Below are positions 41,045 through 48,813 of a DNA stretch of 64,000 nt, piece by piece. The notes beneath the pieces are model-generated. The model ran no database searches. It was not told the origin of the DNA and worked only from the letters and a program-made list of their open reading frames with translations. This DNA is from Acherontichlamydia pituitae (GTDB taxonomy: Bacteria; Chlamydiota; Chlamydiia; Chlamydiales; Rhabdochlamydiaceae): positions 1 to 64,000 of the forward strand of contig JAHCAX010000006.1 of NCBI GenBank assembly GCA_019634675.1. The letters run 5' to 3'. The position numbers and the translations under genes are program-made. Numbering within the stretch: the stretch's first letter is position 1; every line of letters starts with the position of its first letter.

Positions 41045-44000
41045 ATGTCAACCAGACCTTCAACAAGCACAGGCGGTACAGGCGGCGTTCCTTCAAACGT
41101 CCATTTGAATATTACGGCCGCTCCCAAACAGTACATCTGGTATGGAGGGGAGAGATATCTGGTCCAAGCTTTTCAGAAAGGAACTGGAGCTGGTGGTACT
41201 GATTTAGATATCACAGATGCTCGCGATTGGACGGAAGCTGGGCTTGCAGCCATGAAAGCTGCCGATAAAGTCTTTCAACGAAATAGTGTTAACATTGCAG
41301 AAGTCAAAACTGTACAAGTTCCTCTGACTGGAGAAGTCTCGATTGAGGAAGGAAAAACAACTCAAGCAACAAATATCAAAATCGGTTCTAATATCCAGTA
41401 TGCTAAAACCGTTACAAACAAACCAACTACCCCCATTACTCTTAAACCTGAAGACCTGCAATCTATACAAGATGAAATCACTGAAATTGGGCAAGCGACC
41501 GCTACCTGGAAAGATCCAACCCTGTCCCATCAACGGTCACAGCAACAAGGTGCTGCTACTAGCCAACGCACAGATACGCCTCCCCCGCAAGCAACCCCTA
41601 CTGACTCAACAGCTTCTAATCCTAGTACTACGCCCGAAATTCAGCTTCCTCAATTAACATTTGCACCTCCAACTCCTTATCAGCATGATCAAGGAGCCGC
41701 TCTTTCCTCTTTCTTAAAGTCACAGCAAACTGGCAGCGCAACATCACCAATCAACACTCATCAAGAGAACAAACCAGCTTCAGAAACTATTTCCGCACAG
41801 TTAGCTCAGTTTAATCCAGCTGAAACTCATACTCCAGAAGCTTTACATAAAGGCGCCGCAAGCTATATTGCAGATCATCTTTCCAATTTTGCAAATAACG
41901 CAACCGATTCAGAAGAGATGTTTACAGCTTTAAAAACTCAATACGATGCATCAACTGGTAATCTGGCCGCTCTAAAGACTAAACTCAAAGATGGCGCTGC
42001 ACGTTCGACTAAACTAGGCGATTCAGAATATTCAACACTAGAAAGTTGTTTAGCTAATAAGACTGCTTCACAACTCAGTCCTGAAGAAAAACTCCTCGTT
42101 GTCAAAGCCTTTGCAAATTCAATCCATAAAACTCAGCATACAGATCAGCAATCCTATCCTAAAGTCTACTTCAAAGCGATGCATGCTTTCTACGACACGA
42201 AGAAAGTTGACACAACTCTGGGAATATTCGGAGGAAGAGAAGAGGGTAGCGGAAAAAGCCTCGTCATTGTTGAGAGAACAGCAACAGGCGATTACAAAAT
42301 TTGGGGAAGATGGCCTGAAAGCGGCGTGTTAAGACCTGACCGAACAGCTTTCATTCTTTATAATTCCACCGCTGCCGGAGGTAAATATTCAGGTTTCAGC
42401 AGAACAACAGGCATGGATGCTAGAGATCCATTACAACTATCAGCTCCTCAGACAGGCATTACAACTAGACCAGCTTACTACACAGATTGCCAGGACATCG
42501 AAACAGGGGGTAGTGGAAATTGCGGTGCATTTGCCTTAGCGGATGCCATCCTGCAAAAAGATGAGACTTATTATCGCACTGATTCCGATTGGAAAGCAGC
42601 GTTAGCCCAACAAAAAGTTGGAATTAGACAAAATGCAATGCAGCATCTGTTCAATCATGCTGACCAATTCACGACCGACGATCTTTTCCCTGTAGTTCTT
42701 GAATCTATTAACACATCTTTGTCAGAAATATTCAGTCAACAGCCTTCTAATGCTCTAACACTGCGAAAATTGCTAGATAAACCTCCTGGCGCCTTAACTC
42801 CTGAACAGAAAAAATGGATGGTCCAACTGTATGCTGTGTATGCTACAAATGAAGGAAAGGATTTAGATAAGCCGTTCTTCCTCGCGTTTGCAATGAGCAC
42901 AAGACAAAAAGTAGCCATCATCCAAAACAATCGAATTGTCTTCACAGCTCCTTTATTAGATCAAGCTATTTCAAAAGATGACTATCTCTTTGTGCATCAT
43001 GATGGCGGCAACCACTTCAGATCAATCAACCGCAGCTACACAGCAACGCACACGTCCCCTAGCCTCGATGCAATCATTTCTCAATACAATAATGAAAATA
43101 CCTACCTCTTTGCCCGCAAAGCATTCGTGAAATCGCTTGCGTATCCGGGAACAATCCCTGAAAAACTTTCAAAGTTAAAGACCGATGATCCTCATGGTTA
43201 TTTGACAATGCAGGAAATTGCTGGTTCTGATGTTGTAAAGGCCGCAGCAGAAGGAACTGATATTGATAGCTTCTTAGAAGCTGTATCAAGTAAAGATATT
43301 GAACAAGAAATTCGATTACACTCAAACCTGCAAGCCCGTGCCAACTTCTTGTCTAAGCTGATTGAAGCAAAAACTAACCGTCCAGCGTCAGAAGACCTGC
43401 ATTCTCCAATTCAAGCAGAGTTAAGAACTGCTCTTGGCCAAATGAAAGATACTGATACTGCCGGCTACATGTATTTTAGAACGTTGATTACACGCGGAGA
43501 TAATTACGCCACTATCCCAGATCATTTAAACATGACTCCTCTATTGGATATGGATCTGCATATTACCACCACTCTTGATGGCACAGATTCAGGTACAATA
43601 CCAGATCCAGATGCAAGACAAAAAGAGATCGCAAGCCGCAAAGCTTCGATGTTAGCTGAAGCTGGAGCAACGATTACTGAGCATTTTATTGATGAAGATA
43701 ATTCAGCAGAGAAAGCTCGAGCAGAATTCTTACAGACGCTAATGAAAATGCCAACTGATCGAGAGCCTGATGTGACGAATACTAGCTTGTTAAAATCTAC
43801 CTTAGATGGATTAGCAAAGAATGACCCAGCTGGATACTTTGCATTTTCGGCTTTTGTAACAGGAAATCGCGATGTCACGACAGGCGGATGGGCTCCATAC
43901 ATCGCAAAACGGGACGCATTATTAGGCCATATCATGAGATATCATGATGATAAAAGGATCACAGCTCAAGCAAATGTCATTACGGCTGTTCAAGCAAAAA

Positions 44001-45043
44001 ATCCAGAGGAGATTCTCGCCGCAGTTCAACATTTGCAACAGAACTTTGCTCAAGATTACCTTGCATTGGAAAATGTAATGCATAAAGGAGCTTTAACTCC
44101 TGAGGAAATGTCTGAAGAATTGCAAACCATCATGAATAATCCTACAGATGCAGCGAAATTACCAGAATTCTTTGCATTTCAAATTAGAAATCCAAGAACT
44201 GCGGCTTTGTACAGCTTTTTAACTGAATTCAACCGTTATAAAGAAGCTCTTGGACGCGACTCGTATTCATCTTCGCATAATTATAACGCTGCTTACAGAC
44301 GAGATTTAATAGAAGCATATCCCACAGCCCACTTAGCAATTGAAGACCTGTTTTACTCTCGAGGAGAAGATCATCGAGGAGAATTAAATGCATCAATGCA
44401 TGCAGTAAAAAATATTGATGCTGCCGTCATTCAAAAACACATTGTTGATTCTGAAAAAACAATGATTGCAAGAGATCAATTCCTTGCAATGTTACACTCT
44501 CAAAAAGAAACACCATCCCTGCAGAACATGAGTAAACTTCAAATTGCAATTACAAAGATGCAAACTGACGATGTTCATGGTTTCTTAGGTCTGGTTCACA
44601 TCACTAAGAAAACGAATCCGGCCGAAATTGCAGCTGAATTGGTAAAGGCCTCTTTTGAAACAACATACAAACAATTTGTACCAAATCCAGGAACCGAAGA
44701 TCTAAGAAATACTATCTACGATCCAATTCCTTTCAGCCAAGCAAAGCTAATCCAAGCAGCTAAAATGGATCCTCCTGCGATAACCGAAGAACTGCTGAAT
44801 GCAAACCTTCATGCTTCCTTAGTTTTAGGGCTCTTAGTTTATAAACCCCCTGTATCAGATGCACCTTCTACAACTCCTTCTCCCCATGAGAAAGCGCAAC
44901 AAGGCCTTGCATTGATTAGAGAAGCTATCAGAGGTAATCAGCTAACTCCGCTATTAAAAGATGTCGCTCCAGATGCCTATGTCCGCGAACTGATTACTAC
45001 GCATTTGCAAGATGATACATTAACGGAAGGCCGAGCTGACTAA
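41045..45043 (+). CDS. Large protein with OTU-like cysteine protease domain (candidate deubiquitinase effector)
   Basis: 1332 residues. Residues 1-240 are Thr/Pro/Gln-rich. Residues about 475-665 look like an OTU peptidase: DIETGGSGNCGAFALADAIL has Cys493 in the Gly-Asn-Cys helix start, and HHDGGNHFRSI has the downstream His657 in the Asn-His-[Phe/Tyr] motif. The usual Asp three residues before the Cys is replaced by Ser490. Residues 700-1332 are repetitive helical modules (PxxL.KLxTDDPHGYLxM; LxKMxTDDVHGFLGL; LDGLAKNDPAGYFAF) of 100 or more residues. No signal peptide, as expected for a type III substrate. Codons end in A or T far more often than in neighbouring genes. OTU deubiquitinases are known in Chlamydia species; the function here is inference. 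Confidence 0.72.
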   Translation: MSTRPSTSTGGTGGVPSNVHLNITAAPKQYIWYGGERYLVQAFQKGTGAGGTDLDITDARDWTEAGLAAMKAADKVFQRNSVNIAEVKTVQVPLTGEVSIEEGKTTQATNIKIGSNIQYAKTVTNKPTTPITLKPEDLQSIQDEITEIGQATATWKDPTLSHQRSQQQGAATSQRTDTPPPQATPTDSTASNPSTTPEIQLPQLTFAPPTPYQHDQGAALSSFLKSQQTGSATSPINTHQENKPASETISAQLAQFNPAETHTPEALHKGAASYIADHLSNFANNATDSEEMFTALKTQYDASTGNLAALKTKLKDGAARSTKLGDSEYSTLESCLANKTASQLSPEEKLLVVKAFANSIHKTQHTDQQSYPKVYFKAMHAFYDTKKVDTTLGIFGGREEGSGKSLVIVERTATGDYKIWGRWPESGVLRPDRTAFILYNSTAAGGKYSGFSRTTGMDARDPLQLSAPQTGITTRPAYYTDCQDIETGGSGNCGAFALADAILQKDETYYRTDSDWKAALAQQKVGIRQNAMQHLFNHADQFTTDDLFPVVLESINTSLSEIFSQQPSNALTLRKLLDKPPGALTPEQKKWMVQLYAVYATNEGKDLDKPFFLAFAMSTRQKVAIIQNNRIVFTAPLLDQAISKDDYLFVHHDGGNHFRSINRSYTATHTSPSLDAIISQYNNENTYLFARKAFVKSLAYPGTIPEKLSKLKTDDPHGYLTMQEIAGSDVVKAAAEGTDIDSFLEAVSSKDIEQEIRLHSNLQARANFLSKLIEAKTNRPASEDLHSPIQAELRTALGQMKDTDTAGYMYFRTLITRGDNYATIPDHLNMTPLLDMDLHITTTLDGTDSGTIPDPDARQKEIASRKASMLAEAGATITEHFIDEDNSAEKARAEFLQTLMKMPTDREPDVTNTSLLKSTLDGLAKNDPAGYFAFSAFVTGNRDVTTGGWAPYIAKRDALLGHIMRYHDDKRITAQANVITAVQAKNPEEILAAVQHLQQNFAQDYLALENVMHKGALTPEEMSEELQTIMNNPTDAAKLPEFFAFQIRNPRTAALYSFLTEFNRYKEALGRDSYSSSHNYNAAYRRDLIEAYPTAHLAIEDLFYSRGEDHRGELNASMHAVKNIDAAVIQKHIVDSEKTMIARDQFLAMLHSQKETPSLQNMSKLQIAITKMQTDDVHGFLGLVHITKKTNPAEIAAELVKASFETTYKQFVPNPGTEDLRNTIYDPIPFSQAKLIQAAKMDPPAITEELLNANLHASLVLGLLVYKPPVSDAPSTTPSPHEKAQQGLALIREAIRGNQLTPLLKDVAPDAYVRELITTHLQDDTLTEGRAD

Positions 45044-45058
45044 AAGATCTTCAATCAG

Positions 45059-45079
45059 GGAGGCGATAGCCTCCTTTGT
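45059..45079 (+). terminator. Weak terminator after the OTU gene
   Basis: GGAGGC GATA GCCTCC (45059-45074) followed by TTTGTT. The stem is short and the T run broken, so efficiency is doubtful. Confidence 0.5.
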
Positions 45080-45199
45080 TAGATTTCTATTCCATTTTTT
45101 ATTCATAGATCTATCAATTTGCAAAAAAGCGCTGTCCGCGCTATGGTGCGGAAAAGGGGAGCTCCGTCTTGAAGGCCCCTTTCACTCTGTAGGAAGGGT

Positions 45200-46666
45200 A
45201 TGCGGTATCGGACTAAGCTCTATCTCGCGCTGATCATCATTTCTTTTGTGAGCTCTGGCTTTGGCCTGTGGATCATGTACACGGAGTCGGCTAAGTTTGT
45301 CTGGGTAGAGCTGCGCGCAAAGGCTTTGACCGTGGCGGCGACGACTGCAGCATTGCTTGATCCAGAACTCTTGAAGCACATCCATACGCGCGCCGATGAA
45401 ACATCGCCTGCCTATATCGCGGTCCAAAATGAGCTGAGGCGGGCAAGAGATGCCAACCGCAGAGAGCATATCACGGTCAAGTACCTCTATACCTTGCAGC
45501 CCGATCCGCAAGATCCTAGAAGGCTCCTCTATCAGGTCGATGCTGAAGAGAACCCCAAGTACATCAGCCATGCCGGAGACATCGACAACAACTCGGTCGA
45601 CCTCAAGATTGCAGAACACCTGAACGGCTATTACTCTCCCGAGCAGTTCGTTGTGGACTCTTACGGGACCTGGATGTCGGGGTATGCTCCTGTCTTCGAC
45701 AAGCAAGGCAACTATGTTGCGACAGTCGGAGTGGACATCTCAGCCTCGACGATCCATGCAAAACTTGAGAACTTGCTCTATGATGGAATCCTCGGGCTAT
45801 TAGGCTCCATGGCGCTTGCGTTGTTAGGGGGGTATTTTCTCTCTAGGAGGGTATCTCTTTCCTTGTCCACTTTATGCCGCTGCGTCGAAAACATCGGCTC
45901 TGGGAACCTCGACGAGAAGGTCACGCTGAACACATCCGATGAATTTGAGGACCTGGCGAAGGCGATCAATACGATGAGCAACGGTCTAAAGGAGCGGGAG
46001 CGGCTTAAAATGAACTTCACCCGCTATGTTTCGCAGCATGTCCTCGATACGATCTTAAAGTCGGAGATGCCGAACAAGCTGCAAGGAGAAAGGAAGAAAG
46101 TAACGATCCTTTTCTCCGATATCCGCCAGTTTACCCAGCTCTCCGAGCAGCTTCCCCCGGAGCAGGTCGTAGCGCTGCTCAACGCCTATCTTGAGGTGAT
46201 GATCGATGTGGTCTTCTCCCATCAAGGGACCCTGGACAAGTTCATCGGCGATGCGATCATGGTCGAGTTTGGGGCGCCTTTGGACGATGACCTGCAAGAG
46301 CTGCATGCCTTGGAAACAGCCGTTGCGATGCATAAGGCGTTGCAGGTGCTTGGCGACAAGCTGGAGAAAAACGGCCAGCCCCGCTTAGTGATGGGGATCG
46401 GCATCCATACAGGCCTTGCGATCGTGGGCAACATCGGATCGGAAAAGCGGATGGAGTACACGGCGATCGGAGATACGGTCAATGTGGCGGCAAGGCTGGA
46501 AAAATTGACGAAAGAGCTGCAGACGCCGATCTTGATCAGCGAATCGACCTACCAGGCGATCAAGGATCGGTTCCCTATGAAAAGCTTAGGCCCTATGAAG
46601 CTGACAGGGAAACAGGCTCCGATCGAGGTCTTTGCGCTTTATCCCTTCGGTGAAGTCAAGGAATAG
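45200..46666 (+). CDS. Membrane-bound class III adenylate cyclase with extracytoplasmic sensor and HAMP
   Basis: Makes cyclic AMP from ATP. 488 residues: helix 1 at about 8-27, an extracytoplasmic sensor of about 165 residues (Cache-like, ending GVDISASTIHAKLE), helix 2 at about 195-214, a HAMP linker at 215-270, then the catalytic domain. Catalytic residues are all present: Asp307 in ILFSDIRQFT and Asp351 in GTLDKFIGDAIMVEFG for metals, Lys347 and Asp425 for adenine, and Asn428 and Arg432 in GDTVNVAARLE. Lys plus Asp indicates adenylate rather than guanylate cyclase. AGGAAGG is just before the ATG. No cAMP receptor is seen nearby, so the target could lie elsewhere or in the host. Confidence 0.9.
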   Translation: MRYRTKLYLALIIISFVSSGFGLWIMYTESAKFVWVELRAKALTVAATTAALLDPELLKHIHTRADETSPAYIAVQNELRRARDANRREHITVKYLYTLQPDPQDPRRLLYQVDAEENPKYISHAGDIDNNSVDLKIAEHLNGYYSPEQFVVDSYGTWMSGYAPVFDKQGNYVATVGVDISASTIHAKLENLLYDGILGLLGSMALALLGGYFLSRRVSLSLSTLCRCVENIGSGNLDEKVTLNTSDEFEDLAKAINTMSNGLKERERLKMNFTRYVSQHVLDTILKSEMPNKLQGERKKVTILFSDIRQFTQLSEQLPPEQVVALLNAYLEVMIDVVFSHQGTLDKFIGDAIMVEFGAPLDDDLQELHALETAVAMHKALQVLGDKLEKNGQPRLVMGIGIHTGLAIVGNIGSEKRMEYTAIGDTVNVAARLEKLTKELQTPILISESTYQAIKDRFPMKSLGPMKLTGKQAPIEVFALYPFGEVKE

Positions 46667-46721
46667 CACTTTATCAACATAAACACCTAATAAACAGCAT
46701 ATTAAATCTGAATATTGCGGA

Positions 46722-46744
46722 AATGTTATCAATTTGATAACATT
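46722..46744. promoter_or_regulatory. Candidate AbiEi operator (11-bp perfect inverted repeat)
   Basis: AATGTTATCAA, one central T, then TTGATAACATT. The palindrome ends 5 bases before the antitoxin ATG and occupies the place where a ribosome binding site should be. AbiEi proteins repress their own operon by binding inverted repeats upstream, so this is the natural operator. Confidence 0.7.
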
Positions 46745-46749
46745 CATGT

Positions 46750-47346
46750 ATGGGCAAGAAAGATGATCTTTTTGAAATCGCCGATCGTCAACAAGGGTAC
46801 TTTACTGCCCAGCAGGCAGTGGAGTGCGGCTATTCTCGTACAAACTTTCATCGCTTCCTAGCTTCTAAAGAATGGATCAAAGAGCAGCGCGGTATTTACC
46901 GCTTAGTTCACTATCCATCCACCTCGCATCCCGATCTAGTTTTATGGAGCCTTTGGAGTCGCAATCAAAAGGGAGAAGTGCAAGGAACTTGGTCCCATGA
47001 TACAGCACTAGAAATCCATGAACTTTCAGATGTCATGCCAGCAAAAATGCACATGACTGTACCAAAGAACTTCCGAAAATGGACGGCCAAACCCAAAAAT
47101 CTTGTTCTACACTTTGCAGACCTTCACAAAACTGAAATGATATCCCAGCAGGGGTATTTGGTGACTAATCCTCTAAGAACCATTGCTGATATCGTTGAAG
47201 AAGGAAAGCTTTCGTTAGATCTTATTGTCCAAGCGATCCAAGATGCTCTTCGAAAAGGATTGATTTCTCGCAAAGAACTGCATGAACTGGCAGCTTGCAA
47301 AGCTGATTCAAAATTCATAAGGATTCTCAATGACTACAAGATTTAA
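46750..47346 (+). CDS. AbiEi family antitoxin (type IV toxin-antitoxin, transcriptional repressor)
   Basis: 198 residues. The N-terminal winged-helix pattern is typical: FEIADRQQGYFTAQQAVECGYSRTNFHRFL, then WIKEQRGIYRLVHYP. The C-terminal domain (WSHDTALEIHELSDVMP, HMTVPKN, TNPLRTIADIVEEG) is the AbiEi antitoxin fold. In characterised systems it represses its own promoter and counters the toxin without contacting it. Its last 17 bases overlap the toxin gene, as usual. No ribosome binding site precedes the ATG; the operator palindrome fills that place. Base composition is more AT-rich than in the cyclase and Nudix genes on either side, suggesting insertion of the pair. Confidence 0.87.
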   Translation: MGKKDDLFEIADRQQGYFTAQQAVECGYSRTNFHRFLASKEWIKEQRGIYRLVHYPSTSHPDLVLWSLWSRNQKGEVQGTWSHDTALEIHELSDVMPAKMHMTVPKNFRKWTAKPKNLVLHFADLHKTEMISQQGYLVTNPLRTIADIVEEGKLSLDLIVQAIQDALRKGLISRKELHELAACKADSKFIRILNDYKI

Positions 47347-48187
47347 AACAGCTGCTGATTTTAGAAAAAGTCTCGAAAACCGCTTAAAGAACATCGCAAC
47401 TGAAAAGGACGAGAACTTACAAAGATTAAGAAGAAAAGTTGCTTTTGACAGATTGCTTGCACGTCTTTTTTCCTCAGAAGAACAAAGCTTTTTCCTAAAA
47501 GGCGGTTATGCGATGGAATTAAGGCTTAAAACGACCCGAGCAACGAAAAACATCGATCTTACTTCTCTAAAGAGGTTAAATGGAGAGAACGATCTTTTAA
47601 GCTCAACGATTCTTGAAGAGTTGCGCACGCTCGCACGGCAAGACCTTGGCGATTTTTTCGTCTACCATATTGGAGAAGCTCAGCTCGACTTGGATAATGC
47701 CCCGTATGGAGGAGCTAGATACCCTGTCACTGCACTTATCGATGGTAAGTTATTTGTACGATTTCAATTAGATGCAGGAGCTGATGCTGTTGTGATTCAG
47801 ACTGAAACCATGCGAGGAGTTGATTGGTTGAGCTTTTGCGGCATTCCTTCTCCTGTATTTTCTATGATTTCTCTTGAACAGCAATTTGCTGAAAAATTAC
47901 ATGCCTATACACTCCCTCGCCTTGGAAGACCCAATACACGAGTTAAGGATTTGGTCGACATGGTGCTTCTGGCAAAAATGAGATCAATGAATCTGGAAGT
48001 CCTAAAAGAAGCATTAAGGCTGGTCTTTAAAGTTCGCCAAACACATCCTCTTCCACAAAAGATCGACATGCCTCCTGAGGCGTGGAAAATCCCCTATAAT
48101 GAACTGGCAAAAGAATGTGTTTTGATGTTGAACCTTGATGAAGCTTTTAGAGAAGTTGAAAAGATCTATATACAAATTCGAGCTTAA
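47330..48187 (+). CDS. AbiEii family nucleotidyltransferase toxin, with altered catalytic motif
   Basis: 285 residues. AbiEii toxins are polymerase-beta-type nucleotidyltransferases; related enzymes add nucleotides to tRNA. FFLKGGYAMELRL (residues 54-66) is motif I and RATKNIDLTSL follows. In the family this segment ends in Asp-x-Asp; here the first acidic residue is Asn74 (codon AAC) while Asp76 remains. The later motifs are present: SLEQQFAEKLHAY and RVKDLVDMVLL. The Asn may weaken or abolish catalysis, or the neighbouring residues compensate. AAGG 7 bases before the ATG lies inside the antitoxin gene, so the two are coupled. There is no frameshift. Confidence 0.87.
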   Translation: MTTRFKTAADFRKSLENRLKNIATEKDENLQRLRRKVAFDRLLARLFSSEEQSFFLKGGYAMELRLKTTRATKNIDLTSLKRLNGENDLLSSTILEELRTLARQDLGDFFVYHIGEAQLDLDNAPYGGARYPVTALIDGKLFVRFQLDAGADAVVIQTETMRGVDWLSFCGIPSPVFSMISLEQQFAEKLHAYTLPRLGRPNTRVKDLVDMVLLAKMRSMNLEVLKEALRLVFKVRQTHPLPQKIDMPPEAWKIPYNELAKECVLMLNLDEAFREVEKIYIQIRA

Positions 48188-48249
48188 TTCTTGTGTATAA
48201 TGCTCAGTTTTGTAAACCCACATTCTTTTAGAAATAAGGACTTTTCCCT

Positions 48250-48813
48250 ATGAGCGACAAATCAACTGCCCAAGCTGACTATGAAAAGAGTGCCAAAATC
48301 GAACGGAATGTTGTATACGAAGGAAAAACGATCAGTTTGCGCAATGATGTCCTGATGGACGGAGGCAAGCCGGTTAGGAAATGGGACATCGTCTCTCATC
48401 CCGGAGCTGTCGTCGTCGTGCCGGTCGCGGAGGAAGGGAAGATCATCCTCGTTAAGCAATGGCGGCGGGCCGTCCAGGAGATCTTGCTCGAGCTTCCTGC
48501 GGGAACATTGGAAAAGGGGGAGCCCCCTGAGCTGTGCGCCCAGAGAGAGCTGCAGGAAGAGACGGGATTTAAGGCAAAAGAGATCATCTCCTTGGGAGGC
48601 TTTTATAGCGCTCCGGGGTTTTGCACGGAATACCTCCACCTGTTCCTTGCAAAAGGTCTTACCGAATCTGCCTTGGAGGCGGATTGCGATGAAGCGATCG
48701 ATCTGGTCTACGCGGACGTTGGCCAGGTGTGGAAAATGATTGCAGATGGACTGATCCATGATGCAAAAACAATAGCAGGGGTAGCACGTTATGAAAAATG
48801 GGCCCAGCATTAA
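48250..48813 (+). CDS. Nudix hydrolase, ADP-ribose pyrophosphatase type
   Basis: 187 residues. The full Nudix box is present: Gly of AGTLEKGE, Glu, then AQRELQEETGF, fitting G-x5-E-x7-R-E-x-x-E-E-x-G. The layout (antiparallel N-terminal strands KIERNVVYEGKTISLRNDVL, VPVAEEGKIILVKQWR, then the box and YSAPGFCTEYLHLFLA) is that of the NudF/ADP-ribose pyrophosphatase group, which splits ADP-ribose into AMP and ribose-5-phosphate. AAGGA stands 11 bases before the ATG. The giant AsmA-like gene starts inside its last 23 bases, so both belong to one operon. Confidence 0.9.
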   Translation: MSDKSTAQADYEKSAKIERNVVYEGKTISLRNDVLMDGGKPVRKWDIVSHPGAVVVVPVAEEGKIILVKQWRRAVQEILLELPAGTLEKGEPPELCAQRELQEETGFKAKEIISLGGFYSAPGFCTEYLHLFLAKGLTESALEADCDEAIDLVYADVGQVWKMIADGLIHDAKTIAGVARYEKWAQH

